DNA from: CAZJHX01 sp964545715
GTDB lineage: Bacteria > Myxococcota_A > UBA9042 > GCA-2863065
Assembly: GCA_964545715.1 (NCBI GenBank)
Contig: CAZJHX010000099.1
Span: 1 to 38,331 of the forward strand
Direction of reading: 5' to 3'
DNA length: 38,331 nt
Positions 22,674 through 30,075 of the stretch are shown one piece after another; the first letter of the stretch is position 1, and each line of letters begins with the position of its first letter. A model generated the notes under the pieces. It was not told the origin of the DNA, made no database searches, and saw only the letters and a list, made by a program, of their open reading frames with translations. Both the position numbers and the translations under genes were made by a program.

Positions 22674-23018
22674 ATGCGTTTTTTGCTCATCCTCATCTGC
22701 GCAAGCTGGGTTGGATGCCAGAAGCCGGCGCCCAAGGCTCCACCATCTGAGCTGAGCGCATCGCTGGAGGCGGATCACTGCCAGGTCACGATGGAGGTGG
22801 CCGGCATGATGTGCATACAGAACTGCGCCAACGCCGTGGCCAAAGCGCTGCAGGGCGTGGAAGGCGTCGTCGAGGTCGCGGTCGACTTCCCCGAAAAGCG
22901 CGCCGACGTGCTGGGCAAGGCCACCGTCTGCGAGGACGAGGCGGTGAAGAAGCTGCCTCAGGTGGTCATCGACGCGGGCTACAAGGCCAAGATCGTCAAG
23001 GTCGAGCATGGCGGTTGA
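22674..23018 (+). CDS. Lipoprotein with heavy-metal-associated (HMA) domain
   Basis: 114 residues from ATG 22674 (GTG 22671 is also in frame; AGGAG at 22661-22665 serves either). The signal MRFLLILICASWVGC gives lipid Cys15. The mature part is one HMA/ferredoxin-like fold: CQVTMEVAGMMCIQNCANAV, ALQGVEGVVEVAVDFPEKRA and VIDAGYKAKIVKV. The metal loop reads MMCIQNC, a CX3C spacing instead of the CX2C of copper chaperones. A CX3C form is known in a group of bacterial HMA lipoproteins and exported proteins. It probably binds copper or another soft metal in the periplasm. It is five bases after the heme-oxygenase-fold gene and overlaps the next gene by 11 bases, so it is part of the same run. Confidence 0.9.
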   Translation: MRFLLILICASWVGCQKPAPKAPPSELSASLEADHCQVTMEVAGMMCIQNCANAVAKALQGVEGVVEVAVDFPEKRADVLGKATVCEDEAVKKLPQVVIDAGYKAKIVKVEHGG

Positions 23019-23607
23019 GCGGTACACGCAGGTCGCGCGCGCGACGCTGTGGCTGGTGCCGGACGGCGAGCTTGAGGTCGATGGTAACTGGGTCGACGTG
23101 GCCCCCTTCTACATCTCCCGCACGCTGATCACGAACGCGCATTTTGCGGAGTTCGACCCCGCACATGAGCGGACGCCGCTGACACCGGGCGACGACGATC
23201 CGGCGCTGGGCGTCACGTGGGCGCAGGCTGACGCGTATTGCCGCTGGTACGCCGAGCTGGCCAAGAAGCCGTTTCGTCTGCCGACGGCGCGCGAGTGGGA
23301 GTACGCCTGCCGGGGCGGCAGTGAGAGCCGGTACTTCTGGGGCGATGATGCCGGGCGCGCGGACGTCTATGCGGTCGACAGCCAGGCGTTCGACGGGACG
23401 CTGCCCCCCCTGGAGTCTCACAAGCCCAACAAATACGGCCTACACGACATGCTTGGCACCGCGTGGGAGTGGACAGCCGACAAGAGCGCTCGAGGGGGAT
23501 CGTATCGTGTCCACCGCAGCGAGCTCGGGTGCGCGGTCGTCCATCGGCCCGACCCAGAGGTCGCCCACGCGGATCTAGGCTTTCGCATCGTACGCAGCCT
23601 GCGCTAA
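23008..23607 (+). CDS. Formylglycine-generating-enzyme-fold (SUMF1) protein, one catalytic Cys missing
   Basis: 199 residues from ATG 23008, shorter than most family members (about 250-300). The FGE-sulfatase fold is clear: FYISRTLITNAHFAEF, GVTWAQADAYCRWYAE, FRLPTAREWEYACRGGSE, NKYGLHDMLGTAWEWTADKS and the closing RGGSYRVHRSE ... LGFRIVRS. In true formylglycine-generating enzymes two cysteines near the RGGS motif bind copper and act in catalysis. Here only Cys175 (ELGCAV) is present and the partner position is occupied by Ser171 or a neighbour, so sulfatase activation is unlikely. Other members of this fold act as oxidases or purely as binding modules. It lacks a signal peptide although its overlapped neighbour is exported. 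It is the last gene of the five-gene heme/metal run. Confidence 0.88.
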   Translation: MAVERYTQVARATLWLVPDGELEVDGNWVDVAPFYISRTLITNAHFAEFDPAHERTPLTPGDDDPALGVTWAQADAYCRWYAELAKKPFRLPTAREWEYACRGGSESRYFWGDDAGRADVYAVDSQAFDGTLPPLESHKPNKYGLHDMLGTAWEWTADKSARGGSYRVHRSELGCAVVHRPDPEVAHADLGFRIVRSLR

Positions 23608-23616
23608 AAGGTCTGC

Positions 23617-24288
23617 ATGTCAGGTCGATTGGTCCTCTTTGTAGAAACGCGCGCGATCCTGGTCGCGTCGCGGTTGCGGGTCACTATGGAGCGTCGCGGA
23701 TATGCGGCGGTCCCGCGCGGGATGCCGGTTCCGGATGACGGCTTCTCTATCGTCATTCGCAACGCGGGGCCTGCGGCGTGCTGGATCCATCCGGACCATC
23801 CCGACGCGGTCCCTGACGAGCTGGGCCAGAGCCTGAGTCACGAGCTGCGCTGTCGCGTGACAAGCCTGGTGCGGCTGGACGCCATCTGTGCGTACGAGGT
23901 GGCGGAGGGCGGGCGCCTCACCGAGAAGATGGCGGTCAACGGGGCGGAGATCGTCGAAGAGCAGACTGCGCGGCATGCGGCGGCGGTGCAAGGCGGGGCC
24001 GTGTTGGCTGACCTGCTGACGGCCGACGGGCTGGACGGGCTGAGCATCTCGTTTGAGGACGCAGCGGCCGAGCGACGCGCCATGAAGCTGGACTTTGCCC
24101 CGCTGCCGGGGCGCGGCGCTGCTCAGGATGCCATCGAGATCGATCCGGGGCTCTCCTGCCCGATCTGCAAGGAGGCCATGCGCGTGATCGAGGGCGGCTA
24201 CGGCCGCTTCTACGGCTGCGTGCGCTTTCCGCAGTGCAAGGGGCGACTTACGGAGAAGCAGGCCGAGGCGGCTCGGGTCCGGTCTTGA
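23617..24288 (+). CDS. Protein with C-terminal topoisomerase-type zinc finger
   Basis: 223 residues from ATG 23617, nine bases after the FGE-like gene. The N-terminal 110 residues form an alpha/beta domain I do not recognise (RLVLFVETRAILVASRLRVT, GFSIVIRNAG). Residues 110-175 are mostly helical. Residues about 183-215 are a four-Cys zinc ribbon of the kind found at the end of bacterial topoisomerase I: CPICKEAMRVIEGGYGRFYG followed by CVRFPQCKGRL. This module usually binds DNA or RNA, so a nucleic-acid-binding role is possible. No catalytic motif of topoisomerase is present. The 3' end overlaps the convergent archaemetzincin gene by 41 bases, which is unusual even in this compact region. Confidence 0.8.
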   Translation: MSGRLVLFVETRAILVASRLRVTMERRGYAAVPRGMPVPDDGFSIVIRNAGPAACWIHPDHPDAVPDELGQSLSHELRCRVTSLVRLDAICAYEVAEGGRLTEKMAVNGAEIVEEQTARHAAAVQGGAVLADLLTADGLDGLSISFEDAAAERRAMKLDFAPLPGRGAAQDAIEIDPGLSCPICKEAMRVIEGGYGRFYGCVRFPQCKGRLTEKQAEAARVRS

Positions 24289-25249
24289 TCGCGCTGATGC
24301 GGGCCTCCACCCACGTGGCCTCGTCGTCGATGCCGTTGGCCGTGTAGATCGCTTTGAGACGCTCGTAGCGCGCCACCACATCGAACCGGGCTGCCGAGTG
24401 CAGCTTGCGCAGGCACACCGGACAGACATGGTGCGGCTGTCTGTCGGACTCAGCCAGGCTGTTGGAGCCGTTCATTACGCACATGAAGTGGGTGCAGTGG
24501 CTGATGCCGAACATGTGGCCGATCTCGTGGGCCATAACGCGCATGCTGCGTGAGATCGTGGTCGGCCGGTCGAATGGTGTGGCGGAGTCGGGAAAGCCCG
24601 GGACCATCCGAGCGAAGCTGAAGACCCCGACGCGGGCTTTGAAGGTGGCTTGTCCAAAGACGAAGTTCCAGCTGTCCTTGGGAAACAGGTCGGTCATGGT
24701 GACCGCGATGACGCAGTACGCGTCCGCGGGCTTACGGTAGCTGAGCCACTCCAGGATATCGCTGGTCAGCAGCTGCTTGCGGTCGGTGCCGGGGTTGACG
24801 CGCTCGCGGGCCCCGACTTTCGCGACGGTGACGGGCGGCAGCACGACGGTCTTCAAGCCAAAAAACGCCGTCGTGTGGTCCTTCAACACCTCCAGCGACG
24901 GACTTCGTTGGGGCTCGAAGGCGCCGATCGGCTGCACGTAGATGACGCCGCGGGTGTCGTTGGGGAGGTTGGGCCGCGACGCGTACCAGTCGGACCAGCT
25001 CTGGGGTGTCTCGTCGAACTCGGCAAGCCACTCGCCGGGGCGCGGCGGCCGCATGGAGTCGAACGCGTCCGTCTTCTCAAAGGCGCGCTGAAGCTCAAAG
25101 CTGAGCGCACCGGTCGGGCCGATGGCCGCAAGCTGCTCTTCGGGCTGGGCGACAAAGAAGGGGGTGGCGCGGTCGGGGAGGTTGGGCTGTCGTGTCTTGC
25201 AGCCGGCGCCGGCCAGCAGGCCGAGAGCAAGGATCAGGTAGAAGCGCAC
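24248..25249 (-). CDS. Archaemetzincin-family zinc metalloprotease, predicted lipoprotein
   Basis: 333 residues from GTG 25249, chosen because it begins a lipoprotein-like leader (VRFYLILALGLLAGAGC, Cys17). Readings further upstream add only Pro/Arg/Ser-rich sequence without a start signal. The active site is the archaemetzincin signature HEIGHMFGISHCTHFMCVM, with zinc ligands H241, H245 and H251 and general base E242. The extra cysteines C252 and C257, then CPVC after 16 residues, bind a second zinc, following HEXXHXXGX3CX4CXM...CXXC. The N-terminal 200 residues have GVIYVQPIGAF and YCVIAVTMTDLFPKDSWNFV, as in family members. Archaemetzincins are usually cytosolic, so the lipoprotein signal is notable. 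Upstream is a DUF4920 lipoprotein gene (49 bases) on the same strand. Confidence 0.9.
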   Translation of the reverse strand: MRFYLILALGLLAGAGCKTRQPNLPDRATPFFVAQPEEQLAAIGPTGALSFELQRAFEKTDAFDSMRPPRPGEWLAEFDETPQSWSDWYASRPNLPNDTRGVIYVQPIGAFEPQRSPSLEVLKDHTTAFFGLKTVVLPPVTVAKVGARERVNPGTDRKQLLTSDILEWLSYRKPADAYCVIAVTMTDLFPKDSWNFVFGQATFKARVGVFSFARMVPGFPDSATPFDRPTTISRSMRVMAHEIGHMFGISHCTHFMCVMNGSNSLAESDRQPHHVCPVCLRKLHSAARFDVVARYERLKAIYTANGIDDEATWVEARISAIKTGPEPPRPASP

Positions 25250-25298
25250 CTCTCCATAATGCAAAGAGAGGGGCCGGACATTCCAGCGGGCCGAATAT

Positions 25299-25955
25299 TC
25301 AGGGGAGCGCCTTGATGTCGATGGCGGTGGCCACCATGCGCAGCTCAACGGTGCCGGTCTTGACCTTGTCGGGGTCCTGTCCACCGTCCTCGGCGAGATG
25401 CTTGGCGGCGGCGACGGGCACGTCGACCTTGTTGAAGACGCCCTCGACGACCGCCTCCTGACCGTCGCAGTTCGTCGGGACGAAGAAGCCGTAGTCCTTC
25501 ATCTTGATGCGCACGGTCTGGGACGGGTCCTTCTCGTTTTGCAGCACGAACCAGCAGCCCTTCTTGCGGCAGACCTTGGAGATCCGCGCCGCGACCTTGA
25601 CGTTTTTGCCGGCGTTGGCGGCAACGTTGGCGAGGACGTCGGACAGAGGGGTGATCTCGGTGAGCGTGAACTCGCCGCCGTAGTGACCGGCGGGCTTGCC
25701 GGTGGGCTCGGCCTTGGCAGGCTCGGCCTTCGCGGGCTCGGCGGTGGTCGGCTCGGTCTTGGCGGGCTCAGCGGGGGTCGGCTCGGTCTTGGCGGGCTCG
25801 GCCTCAGCCTCGGGCTTGGCAGGCGCGGGCGCCTCTACGGCGGCCGTCTTCGCGGACTCTGCAGCCTTCTTGTCAGGGGCGGTCTTGGCCGCCTCTTTCT
25901 TGCCACAGCCGGCGACGGCCACAAAGAGAATGAGCGTGATGCAGAAACGTCGCAT
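25299..25955 (-). CDS. DUF4920 lipoprotein with EPAK-repeat spacer
   Basis: 218 residues from ATG 25955, preceded by AGGGGG six bases upstream. The signal ends VAVAGC (Cys17). Residues 18-90 are a low-complexity Ala/Glu/Pro/Lys/Thr spacer of repeated EPAKTEP/AEPAK units, similar in character to the TonB stalk, which would let the domain reach across the periplasm. Residues about 95-215 are a DUF4920 domain: LANVAANAGKNVKVAARISK, KVCRKKGCWFVLQNEKD, the hallmark VC..KGCW with two cysteines, and MKDYGFFVPTNCDGQEAVVE. DUF4920 is an OB-like fold of unknown function seen in exported proteins of Bacteroidetes and deltaproteobacteria. It may be transcribed with the archaemetzincin downstream, and is divergent from the hydrolase gene across 88 bases. 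Confidence 0.9.
   Translation of the reverse strand: MRRFCITLILFVAVAGCGKKEAAKTAPDKKAAESAKTAAVEAPAPAKPEAEAEPAKTEPTPAEPAKTEPTTAEPAKAEPAKAEPTGKPAGHYGGEFTLTEITPLSDVLANVAANAGKNVKVAARISKVCRKKGCWFVLQNEKDPSQTVRIKMKDYGFFVPTNCDGQEAVVEGVFNKVDVPVAAAKHLAEDGGQDPDKVKTGTVELRMVATAIDIKALP
25701..25799 (-). repeat. Tandem repeat coding EPAK/TEP units
   Basis: Imperfect 12- to 30-base direct repeats in the DUF4920 gene encode residues 53-85, a rigid Pro/Ala/Lys/Glu spacer. The closest copies encode AEPAKTEPT twice and AEPAKAEPAKAEPT. Confidence 0.85.
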
Positions 25956-26043
25956 GGGCGACCCCCTCTATCGAAAAAATGCCCGGGGACAATATCGGTG
26001 CAGACTTTACAGTCAAGTGAAAGCGTGGCTACTCAGTGGGGCG

Positions 26044-26691
26044 ATGAGCCCCGAAGCCCGTCCCACCGTCGTCCTTTTGCACGGATTGATCCGCACCCAC
26101 CGCATGCTCCAGGGCATACAAAAGCAGATCGAGGCGGCGGGGTACGCGACCTGGGCGCGCACCTATCCATCGACGCGCATGCCGATCACCGGACTGGCTG
26201 CGCGGCTGACCGAGCAGATTCGTAACGAGGTGGGCGACGGGCCCCTGATCGGGGTCACACACTCTCTTGGCGGCATCCTGGCCCGGCACATGACCGAGCT
26301 GAACTGGGCCGGACTGGTCATGGTGGCGCCCCCAAACGGTGGCAGTCGGGCCGCCGCGGCGCTCAAGGATCGCGCGCTGTACGGGGCGATATACGGCAAG
26401 GCAGGCGTGCAGCTGGCCGACAGCAACGGCTGGCCCGTGCCGACATGCCCGTTCGCCGTCATCGCGGGCACCCGCGCGGTGTCGATGGCCAACCCGTCCA
26501 GCCTGGCGCTGAAGCTGCTGCGCGTCTTTCCGGCGGGTGTCGCCAACGACGGCACGGTCGCGGTCGACGAGACGCGGCACGCGGCGATGTCCGAGTTTGC
26601 CACCGTCGACGCCACCCACACCTGGATCATGGACCATCCGCGGACCCAAAGCCTCGTCCTGCACTACCTGGCGCACGGGACCTTGACTTAG
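26044..26691 (+). CDS. Small lipase-like alpha/beta hydrolase
   Basis: 215 residues from ATG 26044. The same frame runs open far upstream, but only as the antisense of the DUF4920 gene. The fold is compact: oxyanion motif VVLLHGLIRTHRMLQ, nucleophile elbow GVTHSLGGILA with Ser74, ANDGTVAVDE with a likely catalytic Asp169, and DATHTWIMDHP with His192. GxSxG reads T-H-S-L-G, with Thr in place of the first Gly, as in several bacterial triacylglycerol-lipase-like proteins. WAGLVMVAPPNGGS matches the strand after the elbow in the same group. No signal peptide is visible, so it acts in the cytoplasm or is anchored by others. It is divergent from the DUF4920 gene and stands 24 bases before the inositol-monophosphatase/ARH fusion, so the two may be co-transcribed. 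Confidence 0.88.
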   Translation: MSPEARPTVVLLHGLIRTHRMLQGIQKQIEAAGYATWARTYPSTRMPITGLAARLTEQIRNEVGDGPLIGVTHSLGGILARHMTELNWAGLVMVAPPNGGSRAAAALKDRALYGAIYGKAGVQLADSNGWPVPTCPFAVIAGTRAVSMANPSSLALKLLRVFPAGVANDGTVAVDETRHAAMSEFATVDATHTWIMDHPRTQSLVLHYLAHGTLT

Positions 26692-26715
26692 CGCCAAAAC
26701 GAACGTCACCCTGAA

Positions 26716-28500
26716 GTGGTGACCACCTACAGCGAACACCTTACGGTCGCGGTTGACGCCGCGCGGGCCGCCGGGGCGCTCCTTTTGGAGGACTTCAGCC
26801 GCCCGGGTGGTCCTGTGGGCGAGGGCGCGCACGCCGATGCTGATGACCGCGCCGAGGCCCTAATCCGAGCGCGGCTGCTGGAGGCGTTTGAGGACACAGC
26901 GTATCTGGGCGAAGAGACGGGCACGGGTGGTGAAGCCGGCGCCGAGCACATATGGCTGGTGGATCCCAACGACGGCACCAGCGCGTACCTGCGCGGCTGG
27001 CGCGGACCCGCCGTCTCCATCGCGCTGCTGCGCGGCGCCGAGCCCGTGTTGGGTGTGGTCTTTGCCTATGCGGCGCCTGATCACGACGGTGACTTGATCG
27101 CGTGGGCGGAGGGCTGCGGCCCCATCACCCGCAACGGTGAGCCCGTCGAGCGCGCGCCGCTGCCGCCCGCTCTGGCCGGCGAGCATGTGGTTCTGATCGC
27201 GCAGTGGGCCGACGCGGCGGCGGAGGGCATCACCCGACTGATCTCACCCGCGCGCTTTCAGCCGACGGCCAGCATCGCGTATCGGCTGGCGCTGTTGGCC
27301 GTTGGCGACGGCGACGCGGCCGTCTCGCTCGGCGCGCCGGTTGGATGGGACTACGCCGCGGGACACGCCCTGCTGAAGGCTGCCGGCGGCGCGCTGGTGG
27401 ACCAATACGGCGAGCCGATCCAGTACCGTGCAGGGCGCAGTCAATCGTTTCGCTGCTTCGGCGGGTCCCTGGAGGTGGCGCGCGCGCTGGCCGCCAAGCC
27501 GTGGGACACGCTGGGCTATCACCCGTTTGACCGGCAGGCGCTCGATCTCGTGATTCTGGACCCGGGCGAAAACATCGCGGACTGCGGCGTGCTCAGCCGG
27601 GCGCAGGGCTGCCTGCTTGGACAGGTCGCGGGCGACTCACTGGGCAGCCTGGTGGAGTTTCAACCTGAAGCGCGGATCGCCGCGGCGTATCACGATGGCG
27701 GCCCGTCGGCGCTGGAGGACGGCGGCACCTGGGGCACGCTGGCCGGGCAGCCCACCGACGACTCCGAGCTGGCGCTGATGCTGGCCCGCACGCTGGTTGG
27801 CGAGCGCCGCTTCGACGACGACGCCGTCTTCGAGGCCTACCGCTTCTGGTGCGCATCCGGCCCCTTCGACATCGGCAACACGACGCGGCGTGCACTGGGC
27901 GGGCACCCCAACCCCAATCCCGACAGCCAGGCCAATGGGGCGCTCATGCGCGTCAGCCCGCTGGGGATCTTCGGCGCGTCCATGCCGCCCGCCATCGTGG
28001 CCGTTCTGGCGCGCCGAGACGCCGCGCTGACGCACCCCAACCCGGTGTGCGGCGACGCATCAGCGGTCTTCGCGTCCACCATCGCCTACGCGATTCGCAC
28101 GGGGGCCACGGCACAGCAGACGTTCGACTTTGGCCGTGGTCAGGCGCAGGGCACGGCCATGGAGGACGCCTTCGGAGAGCAGTCCGGCCCCCTGGACGGC
28201 CCCAAGATGGGGTGGGTGCGCCTGGCCTTCAACAACGCGTTCTGGCAGCTGGTCAACGCACAGTCCGTGGAGCAGGGCGTGATCGACACGGTGCGCCGCG
28301 GCGGAGACACCGACACCAACGCCGCGATCTGCGGAGCCCTGTTGGGCGCCGTGTACGGACGCGACGCGATCCCGTTGCAGTGGCGCCGCATGACGCTTAC
28401 GTGCCGCCCCCTGCCGGAGACGCGACGCCCTCGCAGTCGCGCGTTTTGGCCGGTCGATGTGCTCAGGCTTGCCGAGCGCCTTCTCTGCGCCGGCAAATGA
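26716..28500 (+). CDS. Inositol monophosphatase-family / ADP-ribosylglycohydrolase fusion
   Basis: 594 residues from GTG 26716 (GTG 26719 is equally possible; no Shine-Dalgarno). Residues 1-260 are an inositol-monophosphatase-type domain with all three metal motifs: GEET (65-68), DPNDGT (83-88) and GWDYAAGHALLKAAGG (Trp211, Asp212). Residues about 295-590 are an ADP-ribosylglycohydrolase (DraG/ARH) domain: GCLLGQVAGDSLGSLVEF, TDDSELALMLART (347-), NPNPVCGDASAVFA and RRGGDTDTNAAICGALLGA (529-535). Both halves keep their Mg-binding residues, so both should be active. The phosphatase family includes PAP/3'(2')-bisphosphate and ADP-ribose-type phosphatases, so a combined role in clearing ADP-ribosyl groups or their phosphorylated breakdown products is attractive but inferred. 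Cytoplasmic. Confidence 0.93.
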   Translation: MVTTYSEHLTVAVDAARAAGALLLEDFSRPGGPVGEGAHADADDRAEALIRARLLEAFEDTAYLGEETGTGGEAGAEHIWLVDPNDGTSAYLRGWRGPAVSIALLRGAEPVLGVVFAYAAPDHDGDLIAWAEGCGPITRNGEPVERAPLPPALAGEHVVLIAQWADAAAEGITRLISPARFQPTASIAYRLALLAVGDGDAAVSLGAPVGWDYAAGHALLKAAGGALVDQYGEPIQYRAGRSQSFRCFGGSLEVARALAAKPWDTLGYHPFDRQALDLVILDPGENIADCGVLSRAQGCLLGQVAGDSLGSLVEFQPEARIAAAYHDGGPSALEDGGTWGTLAGQPTDDSELALMLARTLVGERRFDDDAVFEAYRFWCASGPFDIGNTTRRALGGHPNPNPDSQANGALMRVSPLGIFGASMPPAIVAVLARRDAALTHPNPVCGDASAVFASTIAYAIRTGATAQQTFDFGRGQAQGTAMEDAFGEQSGPLDGPKMGWVRLAFNNAFWQLVNAQSVEQGVIDTVRRGGDTDTNAAICGALLGAVYGRDAIPLQWRRMTLTCRPLPETRRPRSRAFWPVDVLRLAERLLCAGK

Positions 28501-28524
28501 AACATTTACACTGTATATTTTTCT

Positions 28525-28556
28525 CTAGGTCGAGGCCTCGCTCCCTGCTAACCTAG
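28525..28556. promoter_or_regulatory. Nested inverted repeats in AT-rich intergenic region
   Basis: CTAGGT at 28525-28530 is inverted as ACCTAG at 28551-28556, enclosing the perfect palindrome CGAGGCCTCG (28531-28540). It lies in the 100-base, locally AT-rich gap upstream of the exported HEAT-like gene, just after TATATTTTTCT. It could be an operator or a weak terminator stem. No T-run follows it. Confidence 0.3.
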
Positions 28557-28600
28557 GCACAACGGTCGAACTTTCAGGACTCCTTGTATCGGAGATCATC

Positions 28601-29239
28601 ATGGACGCGCATGGACGCGTTTGGCGGTGTGGTGTGTCCGCACTTGTCAGCGCAGTAGTGACTCTTTCGTTGGCGTTTACCGCCGGCGCCAAAGCCCCAG
28701 CAGACGAATCACCCGCCGAGCAGCGGCTGATCGCCAAGCTTCAGGCCCCACAGCCGCGTGTGCGCCGAGCTGCGGCCCGCGCGCTTGCCCGAATCGCGGC
28801 GTTCGAGACCCTGCCCGCCTTGAAAGCGGCCGAAAGCGACGAGGACGTACGAGTGGCACGTGCGGCACGCACCAGTGGAAAAGCGGCGCTGCGCCGACTG
28901 CTGCGACGCGGACTCTTCCGCGGTCACAAAATGGGGCTCAGCATCAACCAGCTGCTGGCGACCGCCGAGATCAAGGAGCAGGTCATCGAGCCACTGCTGG
29001 ACAATCCCAACATCGTCATTGGCGCCTCGTTCGACTTCGTGACACCGGACGGCCGGACACAGCGCGTCGTCAACGTGGATCTGGCCGGCCAGGCCCGACT
29101 GGATGGCGACAGCGTCGTCCTGGACGCCGAGCTCATACACAAAACCAGTGGCGTCGTCCTGCAGCGGTGGCAGAGCGTGCGCGGGACGACGTTGCTGGTC
29201 TCTAAGCTGCAGCGCTGGATCGCAATCCAAACGCGCTAG
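28601..29239 (+). CDS. Exported protein with HEAT-like helical segment
   Basis: 212 residues from ATG 28601, with GGAG at 28591-28594, six bases upstream. Residues 1-30 are a signal peptide (CGVSALVSAVVTLSLAFTAG, cleavage near AGAKA). Residues 38-90 are a short HEAT-type helical repeat (LIAKLQAPQPRVRRAAARAL ... ALKAAESDEDVRVARAARTS). Residues 105-212 are an alpha/beta region with NQLLATAEIKEQVIEPLLDN, IVIGASFDFVTPDGRTQRVV and RWQSVRGTTLLVSKLQRW, which I do not recognise by name. Likely periplasmic. The HEAT-like segment suggests protein binding. It ends nine bases before the convergent lipoprotein gene of the alpha-2-macroglobulin operon. Confidence 0.85.
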   Translation: MDAHGRVWRCGVSALVSAVVTLSLAFTAGAKAPADESPAEQRLIAKLQAPQPRVRRAAARALARIAAFETLPALKAAESDEDVRVARAARTSGKAALRRLLRRGLFRGHKMGLSINQLLATAEIKEQVIEPLLDNPNIVIGASFDFVTPDGRTQRVVNVDLAGQARLDGDSVVLDAELIHKTSGVVLQRWQSVRGTTLLVSKLQRWIAIQTR

Positions 29240-29247
29240 TGGGCACG

Positions 29248-30075
29248 CTATAGGCGCTCGGGCTTACGCTCTTCAGCGAGTGGCAGGGCCAACAGAATCC
29301 ACGCCTGGCCGCCCTGTTTCACAAGCGGCACCAGCGACTCTACCGCCGAGTCAAAGCTGGCCTCGATCACCTGACGGCTTTTGGGCACCAGATATGCGAC
29401 CGGCGTGTCGTCAAACGCGGTGAAGAGCGCCTTTCCGGCCGGTGTCGGCCAGGCGTCCGCCGTCACGACGCGCTCGTAGCCCTTGGGCACTTCACCGTCC
29501 AGCAGCGTCACATCCAGCGCCGAGATCGCGGCCAGAAACAGCACCGGCGTACCGCCCAGGCGCCCGCCTTTTGTCGGCAGCTCTTCCCGCAGGCGGGTGA
29601 TGCCTCTCCAGACCCCGGCCCGGCCGTCGTTCAGCCGCTCCCGCACCTGCATCAGCGGATACCAGAGCACCAGATTGCCACGGACCTTGCCGGTGTTGAG
29701 CGCCGCGATCTGGTCCTGTTGGATTGCGCGCGGCGCGCCGAAGCCCAGTCGCAGAACGGGCGCCGGCAGCGCAACTTTGGCGCCGGCATCGTCTGCGGCC
29801 CATAGCCGAGTGCCACCTGCGATCGCGCCCAGCTGAGCCTTGACGGCGGCCGCATCCAGCGCGGTTCGGATATGCAGCTCGGCCCACTGAGGCACAAACG
29901 GATCGGGTGGGGTGCCGGCGGGCTCGTTGAGAAAGCGGCCCTTCTCTTCGGGCCCGGTCCCCTGGGTGATGTTGGGCGCCTTCTGCTGCTGCTCTTCTCG
30001 GCAGCCGCCCAGGCACAGCAAGACCAGCCCGCCGGCCAGCAGGATCTCTAACAGCGACAGGTCGCGCCGCCTCAG
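29248..30075 (-). CDS. Lipoprotein of the alpha-2-macroglobulin operon (probable CTG start)
   Basis: 275 residues if begun at CTG 30075. The first ATG/GTG/TTG in frame is TTG 30021, which would leave only six residues before the lipid Cys. From CTG 30075 the leader is LRRRDLSLLEILLAGGLVLL then CLGGC, a proper lipoprotein signal. AAGGTGA lies four bases upstream, and the CTG overlaps the TGA of the macroglobulin gene (CTGA), like the ATGA couplings elsewhere in this operon. The mature part has LWYPLMQVRERLNDGRAG, GGTPVLFLAAISALDVTLLD and a C-terminal AWILLALPLAEERKPE. I do not recognise the family. Context suggests an envelope partner of the macroglobulin. The start choice is inference; the coding frame itself is secure. 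Confidence 0.8.
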   Translation of the reverse strand: MRRRDLSLLEILLAGGLVLLCLGGCREEQQQKAPNITQGTGPEEKGRFLNEPAGTPPDPFVPQWAELHIRTALDAAAVKAQLGAIAGGTRLWAADDAGAKVALPAPVLRLGFGAPRAIQQDQIAALNTGKVRGNLVLWYPLMQVRERLNDGRAGVWRGITRLREELPTKGGRLGGTPVLFLAAISALDVTLLDGEVPKGYERVVTADAWPTPAGKALFTAFDDTPVAYLVPKSRQVIEASFDSAVESLVPLVKQGGQAWILLALPLAEERKPERL

